Positions 33,960-45,333 of a stretch of DNA of 64,000 nt are shown one piece after another (position 1 is the first letter of the stretch; the number at the start of each line of letters is the position of its first letter). Source of the DNA: Diphasiastrum complanatum (Eukaryota; Streptophyta; Lycopodiopsida; Lycopodiales; Lycopodiaceae); contig CM055106.1 of NCBI GenBank assembly GCA_029204225.1, positions 47,066,633 through 47,130,632 of the forward strand, written 5' to 3'. The notes under the pieces are model-generated. The model saw nothing but the letters and a program-made list of their open reading frames with translations, did no database searches and was not told the DNA's origin. Position numbers and translations under genes: made by a program.

Positions 33960-33967
33960 GTTGCAAC
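33960..33967. repeat. Right 8-bp target-site duplication of the hAT element
   Basis: GTTGCAAC, matching the left copy exactly. Confidence 0.85.
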
Positions 33968-34602
33968 AACATTGACAACAATGACCATTGCTCTTTGAGA
34001 TAGTTGGACAATACAAGAGGACATGCGATTACCAAGGCTTTTTTTGCGTTTATTTGAAAGATAGTTTTTAAAATGAGTCACGGGAAAAGCGGAATGCTCA
34101 AGCCTTGGATCCAGTGTTTGGCGTCGGTATATGCCTACCAAATTTGAACTTGCTTTTGAAACATTTATAGAGAGGGATATAAATTCAGTAAGGGCCTCGG
34201 AATATACATCAAAATACTAAAGCTAATTTGCAAGGTATACCGAAAGGCCCCTTGGTATAAAGCACAGTATAAAATAGAATGTAAATGGATCTCACTTTGG
34301 AATTTATTACATATCAGCACATTGAATTCCATTTTCCATCAACATTGGTTGTCATATGCACAAGTGAATAAAGAAATTTATGTGTCACAAACAAATGATG
34401 ACCAGAAATTGTGTACTCACATGTGTCAACTTCTTGTTTGATGTCAACTAGTCAATTAATAAAGTGTAATCGCATCTGTGAGCATTATGATTAATATTAC
34501 AATGAGTTGAAATACATCGTATTGTCGCACTTATTCATTTGGTGGTTCATCGCTATCATTTGTCGCATCATCATGCGACAAGTCTGCCAAAACCAAATGA
34601 GT
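33968..34602. other. No recognisable feature
   Basis: AT-rich DNA. A small minus-strand frame at 33932-34141 overlaps the hAT end and has no motif. Confidence 0.35.
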
Positions 34603-35734
34603 CTATCTCCAATTTCTACCCAAATATCTCCATATAGTTTCATCATCAATAAGCTGATCTTCGAAAGCTAATGGCGACGGTGACAACGAGTGAGATCCAG
34701 AAGGTATGTCGTGTGTCGATCCATCCGATGATGATGCATCACGCTCAACATCATCATTAGCTTGTAAAGCTTGCACATGATCATCCTCCGAAAATGTGTC
34801 ATCGAATCCGTCATCACGGTCTTGTTCATGAGGTGCATCAGCTGGCAGCGCCATGTACTCCATGGCTCCTCTATCTCAAAAAAATATTTATCTTCGAGGA
34901 GTGACTTGGAAGTTAGTATCGATAGCTATGTTAAAGTTGCTTGGGTATCACTATACACAATATACAATTTTTGCAGTACAATGAAAATCTATTGATTGAC
35001 AACAAAAGAGCATAGACATTTTGAAGACATAGAAGAAATGTACCTACTCAAATTGTTGAGGAAAAATCAATGTATCGTTTTGATATGTCCAAAGCTTGGT
35101 AGAGTCAATGGCAAAATACTCACTCTCATCTTTCCTGACAGTTGCACTGGGACCATTGCAAATAACTTTGAACCATTTGACATTAAATATGAAAAAGCTG
35201 AATTGTCTGAATCCAACTTTGAGGATGTCATCGATTGTCCCACAAAAATCAAGTTGAGAAGAGAGTAAATTGGTTTCTGCCGTGCTTGCTCGACTCTCTT
35301 GGGTAAAATTTGCCATGACTCCACAATCGTACGTGTTTCTAATTTTGTCAATGTGCTCCGTATGAAAGTGTCGTCCATGTGTCCACAGTGCATTGTATTT
35401 TTTGTACGGAACGAAATAGAACTAAATGTGTTAAAGATACAACAAACATGTACAAAATTGCACGTACAAATGTTTTAATTAACATGTGAATGATGATCAT
35501 CATAGCTTACATGTAAATCGCACCCCATTGCATATTCTCGTTCTCTCTCTCTTACTTCTCGGTTGTTTGTCGAGGCTTTTTTAATGGCATCATGTAGCCA
35601 ATCAAGTGTCATGTCCTTGGGTAAAAGGGCAATGTCAGGTGGATATGGTTGTCTTCTATGCCCTCTCTTTAAACGAGGGTTACCCTCTTCTTATAGCGAA
35701 ATCCACTTTTTGCATTTCCTGATATTAGATAGCG
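34603..35734 (-). pseudogene. CACTA-type (En/Spm) transposase-associated relic with DUF4216
   Basis: The core is a DUF4216-like segment at 35409-35044 in two frames: KYNALWTHGRHFHTEHIDKI, TYDCGVMANFTQES, then GTIDDILKVGF and FIFNVKWFKVICNGPSATVR. This module is found next to transposase in plant CACTA elements. To its right (about 35725-35530) lie ALLPKDMTLDWLHDAIKKAS and KCKKWISL-like pieces. To its left, 34863-34603 is an acidic Asp/Ser-rich C-terminal frame. Stops and shifts break all parts, and no CACTA termini were located. A related relic lies at 48579-49390. Confidence 0.6.
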
Positions 35735-36462
35735 TGAGCGTCTCCGTGGAGTAATCTCCGATGGTAGAGGAGCCGTCACCGTATCCGTAGACGTATTTGC
35801 ACTCCGCACTGGGAGCCGCTGCATTGTATATTGCCGTTCAGGGCTTGGCATGTCGAGCTGCTGCAGGAAAGCGTAGCGTAAGAGGAAGATGTAGAAGGAT
35901 CGAAGATGGGATCGTTGGTTTGATAGCAGGATGTGCATGGCAAGCATTGCACCCAAATCAGGTCGCTGCCTGTGTCGGCGATGGCATTGAAGGTTGTAAT
36001 GGGCGTGCCTATCTGAAATTGCATCAGGTACTCTCCTTGATCCGACGAGACTGGCGTGGTGAAACTGGATAACAACCTAGACGCAGCAGCTGTAGAGTTG
36101 GAGTAGGCACGAGCTTTGTTTGCAATACTTTTGAGACGGCCGTTGCTCCGGCCGATTGCCTGCTGGATTCTTTCATATAAAGTTGCGTTGGAGGCTGAGA
36201 GCTTATCCCTGTGAATCAGCTCCGATCTCACGCCACCCTGCTTCTTGGCTTCGGAAAGCAGGCTGGACCCAGACGCATCCAACTGCTCATTCGCTGCAGT
36301 GCATGTCTGGGTAGCAGCAGAAGAATGGTCCAAGCAGCCGGAAGCCTCAGCTACAAGGAGCAGGGAAGTGCTGATGAGGAAGGCAACTCCCAGCAACAAC
36401 AATAGCAAATGTTGTATCGCGCCACCTCTGCTCATGATTTCGCTCATGAAGCTGGCAGCCAT
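35735..36462 (-). pseudogene. Aspartic protease gene, 5' piece of the split copy
   Basis: This is the mirror copy of 58640-59369. It starts at the same ATG (36462) and encodes the signal peptide, propeptide and first catalytic motif ADTGSDLIWVQC with only a few substitutions (for example MSEIMSRGG versus MSAIMSRGG). After the codon for residue 220 a 7-bp insertion (AGTGCAA, a partial repeat of the adjacent AGTGC) shifts the frame, so translation ends as CGVQIRLRIR. DNA similarity then continues to 35735, equivalent to 59369, and stops dead. The following 252 bp of the gene are found on the opposite strand at 32546. Its promoter region is also duplicated. Confidence 0.95.
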
Positions 36463-38939
36463 GGCAATGTGTTTACAGCTGCGTCACACACACAGACTAT
36501 GGAAAATGAGTGTCAGAGGAGGAGTAAAGCATCAAGTGTTGGTCTGCATATATATATAAATGGAGAAAAGCCCCCAAGCCATCGCGAAGTGGCCTGGTTT
36601 GTCCACAATAATCTTCACGTTTTAAAAGTATGCTTGTGAATACTAACTTAATAACATTAACAACTACGAAGATCCACGAACTAATTGGAATCTGACGTTG
36701 GCTACTACGAACTCTATCTTCGTGGTGCCATCCCAAGTGCTGTCATATATTCCTTTCGGATGTTTGTAAATCTTTTGCCCAGATTTTAGCGTGCATTAAC
36801 CAATCCAATCCAGTCGGAGATTCTTTGATTTGGCTTTCACCTCACCCTTGTTCAACATTCACGGCTATATTTATGAAGGAGTTCGTGATTGCCAGTTACT
36901 TACCATCATATGCCTTTCAGCCATCAAAACTGCAACATTCCACACCATTGGATAATCTAAGTGACAAACAATGTATGTGCATAATGGCTTCATTATATCA
37001 ATAAAAGACTTAATCTTGTATTCATCCCAAGGACTAGTTACAATATCTACTGAATACTTCCCAAACATTCTCTAATTATACAAATTGTTTCCAAAGCTAC
37101 ACATTCTTTAGTTAGGTTCTAAAACAAGAAAGATACATTCATGCTAGCTTATAGATATAAACAAATGTATGTTTTTTTTCCTTACTAGGGACATATAAAG
37201 GTATTACTATCAAATTTGACGGTGGATTTTTCGACTCTTAATAATAAAAGAAGAACATAAAGATGAGTACTCTCAAAACTTTGTAGTTTATCAAATTTAA
37301 CATATCTAAATGAGTAGATGATCTAAATTTTGGGTGGAGCAACAAGTCATAGTGGCTTTTCGATGTACGTGGTAAAGATGATTTTGTTGTAATCCATACC
37401 TCTAATAAACACACGTAAAGGATGTGGCTCAAACTCTAGTGCCAATGCAGATAGGAAAGCCAATAATAAAATAGATTATGGTATGATAACAATGAAAATA
37501 TGCTTATTGGACTACCAACACCAATGAGAACATTAGAGAAAAAGTCATCCAATCACATCATGTTGATAGTGACAACAATAATCTCGCCCTAGTCATTCAA
37601 AGTGAGACCTCTAGTGACAATATAGTGAATATCAATCCTAGTCCTAGTGAATGCATTAGTGCTTAGAAAAAAAAAACACTTTAAATGCATCGTAATTCAT
37701 TTTGATGTTTGACGACAGCCTTGTAGTAAAAAAGAATATTATGATCATTTGATCTTGTGTGAAATCAAAATCCTTACACCTACCAAGCAACCTATGAATC
37801 TGCAAAAATGATAAGCTTTGGGGCTAATCTATGCAATAAGATAATTATAACATTATTTAGTGGGTGTCAAATTTTTTATGTATTAGGCTCACTAATCTTT
37901 ATTGTATATCATCAACAAACCATTGAACAATGGAAGGGTAGGACATTGGTTGATATTATTAAAATAATGTGACTATAAAATATGATAGAACCAAGCAAAT
38001 CACCTAATGTTGCACATTAATCATCCAACTAAAGATTAGAAAAGAAGTAGACAATGTAGACGAGCTATTTTAATATATAGCTCTTGAAAATCTTCATAAT
38101 CATATGAAAACATTGACAAAAAGAAGCTGATTCTCAAGGGCTGAAAATCTCAATTCATCAATTGCGAGTTATATAAGTTAGGGTCTTGAGATGTTAAGGT
38201 GTGCATGTTGAGTTAATATAACTTTGTATTTTATCTTCGAGACACACTCTAAACTTGAGAAGAAACTTGGATTGACTTCACTTCCTTTTGCATGTGATCC
38301 ATATTTTGTAGCATAACTTACCCATTACGATATACCCACCTTATCTCAAGTAGCATCTAATACTTCCATCCAGGGATTTTGCAAATTCGAATTTAGGATT
38401 TTGCTAATGCTTTTCTGCTATGATGTAAATCCGATTGAAGCAAGGCTGTAAAAGCAGTGACACATCCATTGGCAACTTGTGATTACTGAACTAGGTCTAT
38501 GCCATATATGCCTGCGACTTTACATCCATTTGTACAAGTGATTCGCTAGAGCTCAATGATTGTGGTTTTAGGGCTCGGCAGCCTGCAATTCGGGGTTTCG
38601 ATTTAGTGTCACAACATATGGTGATGGTATTCAGCAGCTTCAATTTTGGCTTGAGAACTGAATATAGTAACAGTTCCTCAATTGTAGCACAAAAATGTGT
38701 GTGTGAGAGAGAGAATGTAGGAAATGATAGACAAAATGCGATTTCTCTATTCTCATTGATCCACATTTGCCCTAAAACGTATTTGAAGGGCACTTGAAAT
38801 GTAGTTGAAGTGGGTTGAAATTTTGACATGTGCTTTTAGAAATTTCTAGAGAGAGAGCATGTGTCTATAGAAATTTCTAATTTTTAGAGAGATGATGCAT
38901 AAAACTGCAAGAGAGAAAGAGAGGGACACAGTTGGGATT
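36463..38939 (-). repeat. Upstream region of the protease copy (left arm, non-coding)
   Basis: The reverse complement of this stretch matches 55430-58639 except that the right arm carries a 450-bp LTR fragment and a duplicated block (57146-58150). A TATA stretch (ATATATATAT at about 36549-36560) is retained, 90-100 bp before the ATG. The minus-strand frame 38829-38497 (MSKFQPTSTTFQVPFKYVLG...) is open here for 110 codons, but its counterpart at 55541 is frameshifted after about 45 codons, so it is unlikely to be a selected gene. Confidence 0.8.
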
Positions 38940-38962
38940 GAGAGAGAGAGAGAGAGAGAGAG
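38940..38962. repeat. (GA)n microsatellite, 23 bp
   Basis: Orthologous within the inverted duplication to the 108-bp (CT)n tract at 55322-55429, so the two arms differ about five-fold in length here. Confidence 0.95.
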
Positions 38963-38972
38963 TGCAACAGAG

Positions 38973-39649
38973 TGTTGGAAAAAGAGGGAGAGGTGAACGG
39001 AGTCAGTCCGACAAGTTGAATACTGTAAGTGACCTATCGAGCACAGCGAAATAAGCCTCCTTTCCTAATGCATGACTATGCCTATCAATATTGAACAAAG
39101 CATAATGACAGAAGTCATGTTCAATCTTATAGCAACCAATTTTGAAATCGTTAGCACTATAGTGATTTCATAGCCAAACAATGAAGTATTGAATTTCAAA
39201 CAAAACAATTAGAGATTTATCAGTTACAAATAATCAAAGATATGCCTACATTCTGACATGATACTAAATGCAATAAAAAAGGATAGATTGATTCAGTAAG
39301 TAGCATGTACAAATCAGATCATGAGAGCACAAGACAATTGTGGATGAAACTGCATACTCTAAGCTATCTTTGAGTAACTAAAAACTTTGTCTGATGCACT
39401 TCCGTTGATAAGCATTAAGCACAAATTCAGTACTCTAATCAATTAGAGTGGAGCAATAATTGTCTTCCATCGACCTGGCCGACGTCTTAGAATTTCGTCG
39501 TCGTCGTCGAAAAGTCAGATCATGTCTAATATGTCGGAGCTACCTATAGAGCGACTCCTAAGTATTTTTGTAAACTGTGTAGAAACACAAAGAGAACTAC
39601 AAAACTGGATAATACAATGGATGAATATTAAAGATCGATTATTCGGTTG
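38973..39649 (-). mobile_element. 3' LTR of the left-arm copia (truncated)
   Basis: Matches 54420-55313 in reverse complement with scattered differences and some length change. It begins TGTTGGAAAAAGAGGG (LTR end) at 38973. Its inner edge is not the LTR start: at about 39645-39650 the sequence passes from AATAATCGGTT-type LTR sequence straight into the RNase H region, so the first 48 bp of LTR, the polypurine tract and the pol end have been deleted. Confidence 0.85.
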
Positions 39650-42163
39650 TCGGACCATATTGTTTTAGACTAACATCTTAAAGTTCGTTTCTCAACCATA
39701 TTGCTTACTTTGTAGCTTGAGAGGCTGCGATATACTCTGATTCAGTAGAACATAGAGCAATCAAAGTTTGCTTGTGACTGTTCCATGAAATAGGACCATT
39801 GTTGAGGAAGAATATAAATCCACAAGTGGATTTATGAGTGTCTACATCCCTTTCCCAACTTGCATCTAAATAACCAATGAGAATATTGAGTTTGTCATTG
39901 TCGACTGCTCCATAACAAATGCAAAAGTCCACAGTAGCTCAAAAATATCTCAAAACTCTGATAAGAGTCATCCAATGTGTAATACTAGTATTAGTCATGA
40001 ATTGACACAAGGAACTGATTGCTAAAGCTATGTCTGTTCTGGTACAGATCATAGAGTACATAAGAGATCCTATTATCGAATGATAAGGATGCTCATGCAT
40101 CTAGTCCTTCTCTTCGATTGTTCGAGGACATTGGTCCTTTGACATCTTGAGTCCTAGGTCCATTGGTGAGAGAGCTAATTTGCAATTTATCAGATGTTTT
40201 AACCTTCGGGTTGCAACATGTAGATGTCTCCTTCAATGTTATAACTTTCGGGTTACAGCATGTAGATGTCTTCTTTGATAACTCCATTAAATTATGTTGT
40301 CTATACATCCATTTGATGTATTTCCAAATCTGCAGTAGTAGCATAGGACAATAGAAGTCTGATTGAAGAATGTTGAGCTACTGGACTAAAAGTCTCAGTG
40401 TAGTCAACATTGTGTACTTGAGAAAATTCTCTGGTGACAAGTCAAGCCTTTCTTCAATCAATACTTCCATCTGTCTTGTATTTGATTTTGACTCTTTATC
40501 CATAGCTTCTTTTCGAAGATCGAAATCGGGCTGACTGAGTGCCTCTTCAGTAGTAGTCACCTCTTGAACAAGATAAGTTGCAGACTCGTCGATATACCTT
40601 ATAGGTGGTCTGCTGCCTCTTGTCGGTGTTCAGGGTAATGAGCCAAGTTGATGATTTTCATCATGCTGTAGTCGCTGAACTGCAACATCATCTTCTTCGG
40701 ATTTGCTACTGATAAGCTATTCGTCTGGAGTAGATGAGCTAGGACCTTCAATAGGAATAGTCGACTTTGGAACAAAAGAGTCCGATAGTTCGACTCTATG
40801 AGCTTTTCCATTACCTTTGAGGTCAATAAACTAATCTTGGATATAGATGACACCCCCCGACTAGTGCATATCTTCGATTTGATACGATCATTCAGCTTAT
40901 AAGCTTTATCTAAAGTAGTGTAGTTGATGAAAATAGACTTGATACTCTGGAAGTCGAGCTTCTTCTTGAGATCTTGTGGTATTTGCACATAAGCAATACA
41001 TCCAAAAATCTCCTAATTTCGATAATGATGATTTGGAGCCTGTCCAAACTTCATATGGCGCTTTTTCTTAGAGACCTTTAGTAGGACATCTGTTCTGAAT
41101 ATAGTTGCAGTGGAAACAACTTCAGCCCATAAGGACTTTGGAAGTGTCGCATGAGAAAGCATGCACTTGGCCGATTCGACCTAGGTTTTGTTCATTCTCT
41201 CAGCAAGTCCATTCGATTGAGGCGAATAGGAGGTAATGTATTGTTGCTCAATGTCACTGCTAAGGCAACACTCCTTGAATTCGGTAGAGATGTAGTCTCC
41301 CCCGTTGTTGGACCTCAGTGCTTTAATTCTTTTACTAGTTCGATTTTCTACATACTCTTTGAATTGTCGAAAGATTTCGAAAGCCTCTGATTTTTGCCTA
41401 ATGAAATAAATAGCTGATCTTCTCAAATATTCATCAATGAAGGTCAAAAAATACTTTGCATCAAGCAATGATAGAGTTTGCATTGGACCACATATATCTG
41501 AATGAACAATGTCTAGAACATATAAGTATTCATGCCTCTTGTCGAGAGCAAGGCTCGTATTTGTCCTATCGATAATTCAACATCGATCAGACTTAAACTC
41601 CACCTTATACCTAGATCAGTGATTCTACTTACTGATAACATATTTGTAGAGATCTTAGGTACATACAAAACAGTTGATAGTAGTTTGAATTGATCATGTT
41701 GGAACATCAATCTTACATTACCCTCACCTTCGATAGTGTGAGTGCTATCATCGCCAAGATGAACGTATTTCTTTGTACTGTAAGGTGTATAGGAGTGAAA
41801 ATGCTCATGATGAGTGGTCATATGTCGAGTAGCTCTAGAATCTAAAAACCAAGAATTATCCAATAGTGTCTTTTGGTCTTTGACCATAAACGCCCCTTCA
41901 TCCGTGTCGAGGTTGGGAGACGCTATGACTACATTCGCCTGTTGATTAGGTTGCTTTCTGGCATTCTTTGCTTTTAATACCTGGCAATCCTGGATCTCAT
42001 GATTAATGCGCTTGCAATACTTATAGAACATCTTCTTCTTTGATTTTGAATTTGATAATTGTTCTTGACTTTGCGTCGGTTTCTTATGATTCTATGAAAA
42101 GTATCTAATCATATCAATTTGATATGGTGGAAGATATTAAGTAGTAGAGCTCTGATATAATAG
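39650..42163 (-). pseudogene. Left-arm copia gag-pol relic
   Basis: Read right to left. A zinc knuckle at about 42020 reads FYKYCKRINHEIQDC (first Cys is Tyr). The protease reads FLDSRATRHM (the Gly of DSG is Arg). Integrase follows, with DIVHSDICGPMQTL (first Asp kept), ALRSNNGGDYIS (second Asp is Asn) and SPQSNGLAERMN (Glu kept). The connection domain is next, then the RNase H part GYLDASWERDVDTHKS...ALCSTESEY (39932-39705). Compared with the right-arm copy, gag is deleted (junction about 42083, about 640 bp), the RT core is deleted (junction about 40193, about 380 bp, including YVDD) and the RNase H end is deleted (junction about 39648). A 40-bp block is duplicated at 40195-40275. It is dead. 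Confidence 0.9.
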
Positions 42164-42177
42164 TTGCTCTGATACTA
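42164..42177 (-). other. Primer binding site of the left-arm copia (mutated)
   Basis: Minus strand TAGTATCAGAGCA directly after the LTR end ...TTTTTCCAACA. It is the tRNA-iMet site with the third base G changed to A. Confidence 0.8.
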
Positions 42178-42540
42178 TGTTGGAAAAAGAGGGAGAGGTG
42201 ATGGATTCGGTCCGACAAGTCGAAGACTGTAAGTGACTAATGGAGCGCAGCGGAATAAGCCTCCTTTCCTAATGCATGACTAAGCCTGTCAATATTCAAC
42301 AAAGCATAATGACAGAAGTCATGTTCAATCTTATAGCAACCAACTTTGTAATCATTAGCACTATAGTGATTTTGTAGCCAAACAATGAAGTATTGAACTA
42401 TTAGACAAAACAATAAGAGATTTATCAGTTACAAATAATCACATATCAGATGCATACATTTTGACATGATGAACGCAATAAAAATAAATAAATTGTTTCC
42501 ATAAGTAAATAGTATCATGTACAAATCACAATAACATGAT
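42178..42540 (-). mobile_element. 5' LTR of the left-arm copia (partial)
   Basis: Starts TGTTGGAAAAAGAGGGAGAG next to the primer site and matches the right-arm 3' LTR until about 42540 (...TACAAATCACAATAACATGA), after which the sequence becomes unrelated. The outer 60% of the LTR is therefore missing. This break is also the outer limit of the inverted duplication on this side. Confidence 0.85.
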
Positions 42541-43399
42541 TCTGATGTGGCCGTCCGACGTATTTTTAGAAATTTTATAGTCCGTCGCAATTCGATGCGT
42601 CGGAATTGACGTCCAGGCAAAAAATCCCAAACTGGAAGTCTGGTGATCGAGAAATTGTGGTGGCAAGCAAATCTTGAAGCAAACGGATTCTTTTTCTTTT
42701 TTGAAGTATAAATCATACAAGCAATCGACTCAAAAGTGCATAAACTATGATGATGTCAGTGGGAGTTTACCAACTGACTACAACAAATCAGAAAAGTGAA
42801 TTTTTAAAGTGCACGTCGGAATCCGACATCTTGACGTGGATATGTCGTGGCATTTCAACAAAAAAAAAAATTATATGTCATCCGACATGGACGTCGGACG
42901 TCGGATTCCAACATCCACGTCAGCAATCTAAAAGCCTGTCCACGGCGTCGGGCATCTGGCATCTGGGCCTGAACCGACACGGATGTCGGATTTCAAGACG
43001 TTGGAATCTGATATCTGTTTCATTTCTCCGAATTCGCACGATCCAGCGCCTTCTTTCTCACTTTGTTTTGTGTAGGTTGGAGTGATTGAAGGCGTCTTTG
43101 GAGCGATTATTGCGATTATTGAGATTCTTGAAGATCAGTTCATGCTTTTAATGCTTTGAGGTTGGTGCTTGAAGATATTGAAAGCTTTTAAAGTTTTTGT
43201 TTTGCTTTTGAAGTTTGTTTTGTTTGATTTTGTGAAAGAAAGTGAAGAGAGGAAAGATAAGTTTTTGGATAGATAGTGTTAAGTGTTAGGTGTTTGAATA
43301 ATAGTGTTAAGTGTTAAGTGTTTGAATAGATATTGTTAAGTGTTAAGTTTTAAGTGTTTGAATAGATAGTGTTTGATGGTAAATGAATCTTATATTTGT

Positions 43400-43404
<5 letters not shown>
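42541..43404. other. Anonymous DNA with a cluster of GTCGGA palindromes
   Basis: No gene is seen. Between 42540 and 43010 the words GTCGGA, TCCGAC, GACGTCGG and ACGTC recur at least a dozen times. They include a perfect 13-bp palindrome GTCGGAATCCGAC at 42815-42827 and a dense block at about 42880-42907 (CCGACATGGACGTCGGACGT). After 43140 the sequence is a tandem-like TGTTAAGTGTTAAGTGTTTGAATAGATA texture (43275-43375). Confidence 0.5.
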
Positions 43405-43481
<77 letters not shown>

Positions 43482-43503
43482 TGTGTGTGTGTACGTGTAT
43501 GTG
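43405..43503. repeat. (GA)n then (GT)n compound microsatellite
   Basis: A GA run of about 74 bp is followed by GTGTGTGTGTGTACGTGTATGTG. Confidence 0.96.
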
Positions 43504-43544
43504 TTTTTGATCTTTGCATTGATTTAGAATGGTTTTGGATATGT

Positions 43545-44158
43545 TGTTGGATCAGCGATGGAGGAATCCTTCTGTTTGTATGATTTGAAGGACTTCCATC
43601 GAATCAAGAAATCTAAAACCAGTCTTGATGCATCTTGGGAATGCTCCTTATTGCAAGTATAATGTTCTGTCAACCGCATGGTAGCTAGTCTTCATTCATG
43701 TCTGTCAAATCATTCTTCTAGGCAGAACTGCGGCTTGATCATGCTTCTTTCATAGTAGAAACCCACGGAAGTGAAGACCTCATGTCTGTGGTCCGCGCTA
43801 TCCTCTCACTTCTCTTGAATATTCTGAGAGTATCATTCATGATCATGATTGCAACGGTCTCTCTCTCTTATGCATGGAAGCGATGGAGATCCTCATGCAT
43901 CATGCTTTCTTTTTTGACTTAGTAAGGAACAATCACCATCCTTCAATGCTTTGGAGGCCAGTGCTCAGTCCCGCTGAATGATATGACAAGAACTTCAAGG
44001 TGATTGGTAGATAACTGACTCTCAGTTTGCTGCACCTAGGGAAGTGCTCAGGTACATGTTTAGATCGTTTGGCTTTTGTTTGGCAATACGATTCAGAGAT
44101 TGCAATTTTGTCATGAAAGGTAACTTTGATCGTGCTCCCTCTATCTGGCAGCGATGGT
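43545..44158. repeat. Dispersed direct repeat, copy 2 (short form)
   Basis: Matches 24587-24750 joined to 25207-25632, in the same orientation. It carries a private insertion at about 43914-43970 (CTTAGTAAGGAACAATCACC...). It ends TGGCAGCGATGGTT directly before the gypsy-3 gag relic, which suggests it is leader or LTR sequence of that element. Confidence 0.8.
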
Positions 44159-44323
44159 TCAGTTTGCACTCAAAACCATATAGCCAATGAGTGTATGGTA
44201 TTAAAGCAAAACCTTAGATTGACACAGAGATTTTGCCATCTGTGCAACACATCATCACATGAAATAACATTTTGTCCATTTAACCATCGGATCATACAGC
44301 AGAAGAGGAATCCCTATCATTAA
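44126..44323 (+). pseudogene. Gypsy-3 gag zinc knuckles
   Basis: The frame encodes CTQNHIANEC, the right half of one knuckle whose first Cys lies in lost sequence, followed by CHLCNTSSHEITFC, a complete CX2CX4HX4C knuckle. The capsid part upstream is missing: the repeat at 43545-44158 joins directly, so a deletion removed gag before the knuckles. Confidence 0.75.
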
Positions 44324-44898
44324 GGGGCATCCAATGCGGCACTGAGGTATGGGGCATTGAGGTATGGTGCACCGAACAATCAGCAGCACATGGCCTTACC
44401 TGCACCACCAGGGCTAGCTAACAACCAAGTGGCTCATGTGAATTTAGCAGCGGCGGAACATGAAGCACCAGCATCATCTCAACCTGAGCAATAGTAGTGG
44501 TACGGGCCGAAAGAGATATTTGTAGATCTAGCCATTAACGAATAAAGTGAAGAAGGAAGACAGTATCACAAGATACGCCACAAGGTGCAGAAAGCGCAAG
44601 CGGAGGAAAAAGGCACAAGCAAGAGATGCACCTGTAGAATCTCTTGCTATTGAAGAACCAGTACTGCAAACGGGCTCGTCCTTGTGAACAAATCAGAACA
44701 ATCGGTTGCATCATCATGAACCACCTTTCCACATGGTGGAGCCTGAGGATTCGCATATTGAAATACTCACAAGTTTGCTTGCAAGCCGTGTTAACTTATC
44801 CCTTGGAGAGTTACTGCGGATTGTACCGCAAGCCAAGAGCCTCCTGGCTGAATGGCCCAAAGCGGAAGCGAAACTAGTAATACAAGAGCCCTTGTACT

Positions 44899-45234
44899 GT
44901 GCGGGTGTGGGAAAGCAAAGAACACAACATCACCCTGCCAATCAAGCACAAGAGGTTCGAGGACAAGGCAACAATGGTAGATGGAGGATCAGGTGTAAAG
45001 TTGATCTCCACTACTTTGTATCCGAAGTGGGGTTTGCAAGGATTGAAACCAGCAAAATTTGCCATCAAATTATCTGATCAATTCTGTGTAAAACCAAAAG
45101 GTGTAGTTGATGACATCCCAGTAAAAATAGTAGGAATGCAGTTTATAATCACTTTTGTGGTGATGGGCATACCAGAGTCCTCTTCTGCCTACCACATTTT
45201 ACTAGGAAGACCTTGTCGAGGATTGCGCAAGTGA
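44899..45234 (+). pseudogene. Gypsy-3 retropepsin-like protease
   Basis: A 111-codon frame. The active-site strand reads KATMVDGGSGVKLIS, with Asp followed by GGSG. Plant gypsy proteases of this family often have VDGGSGVN, so the site may be near normal. The end reads AYHILLGRPCRG, with Cys for the usual Trp in LLGRPWL. The frame then breaks. It lies in register with the spacer phrase CAGVGKQRTQHHPANQAQEV upstream in another frame. Confidence 0.8.
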
Positions 45235-45333
45235 TTCACAACTAGGGAACAGGAAAATTCACCTTCAAAAATAGAGAACAGGCTGTAAAAGTCAATCCAA
45301 CCACATGGGCGGTGAAACTGATTACAACAAAAG

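Larger units (their letters stand above)
35735..42540 (-). repeat. Left arm of a large inverted duplication
   Basis: In mirror order to 50229-59369 this arm holds the protease gene 5' part (35735-36462), its upstream region (36463 to about 38940), a (GA)n tract (38940-38962), a copia LTR (from 38973), a copia body (39650-42163) and a copia 5' LTR (42178 to about 42540). The copia insertion point is the same in both arms (GCAACRGAG directly next to the LTR end TGTTGGAAAAAG), so the retrotransposon was present before the duplication. The arms differ by point changes and several deletions. The spacer between the arms is about 7.7 kb. Confidence 0.9.

Noticed and set aside
38497-38829. A 110-codon ORF (MSKFQPTST...) as a host gene
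   Set aside because: Its duplicate at 55541 is frameshifted after about 45 codons and no family is recognised. It includes a microsatellite-like CTCTCTCTCACA stretch. It is treated as non-coding.
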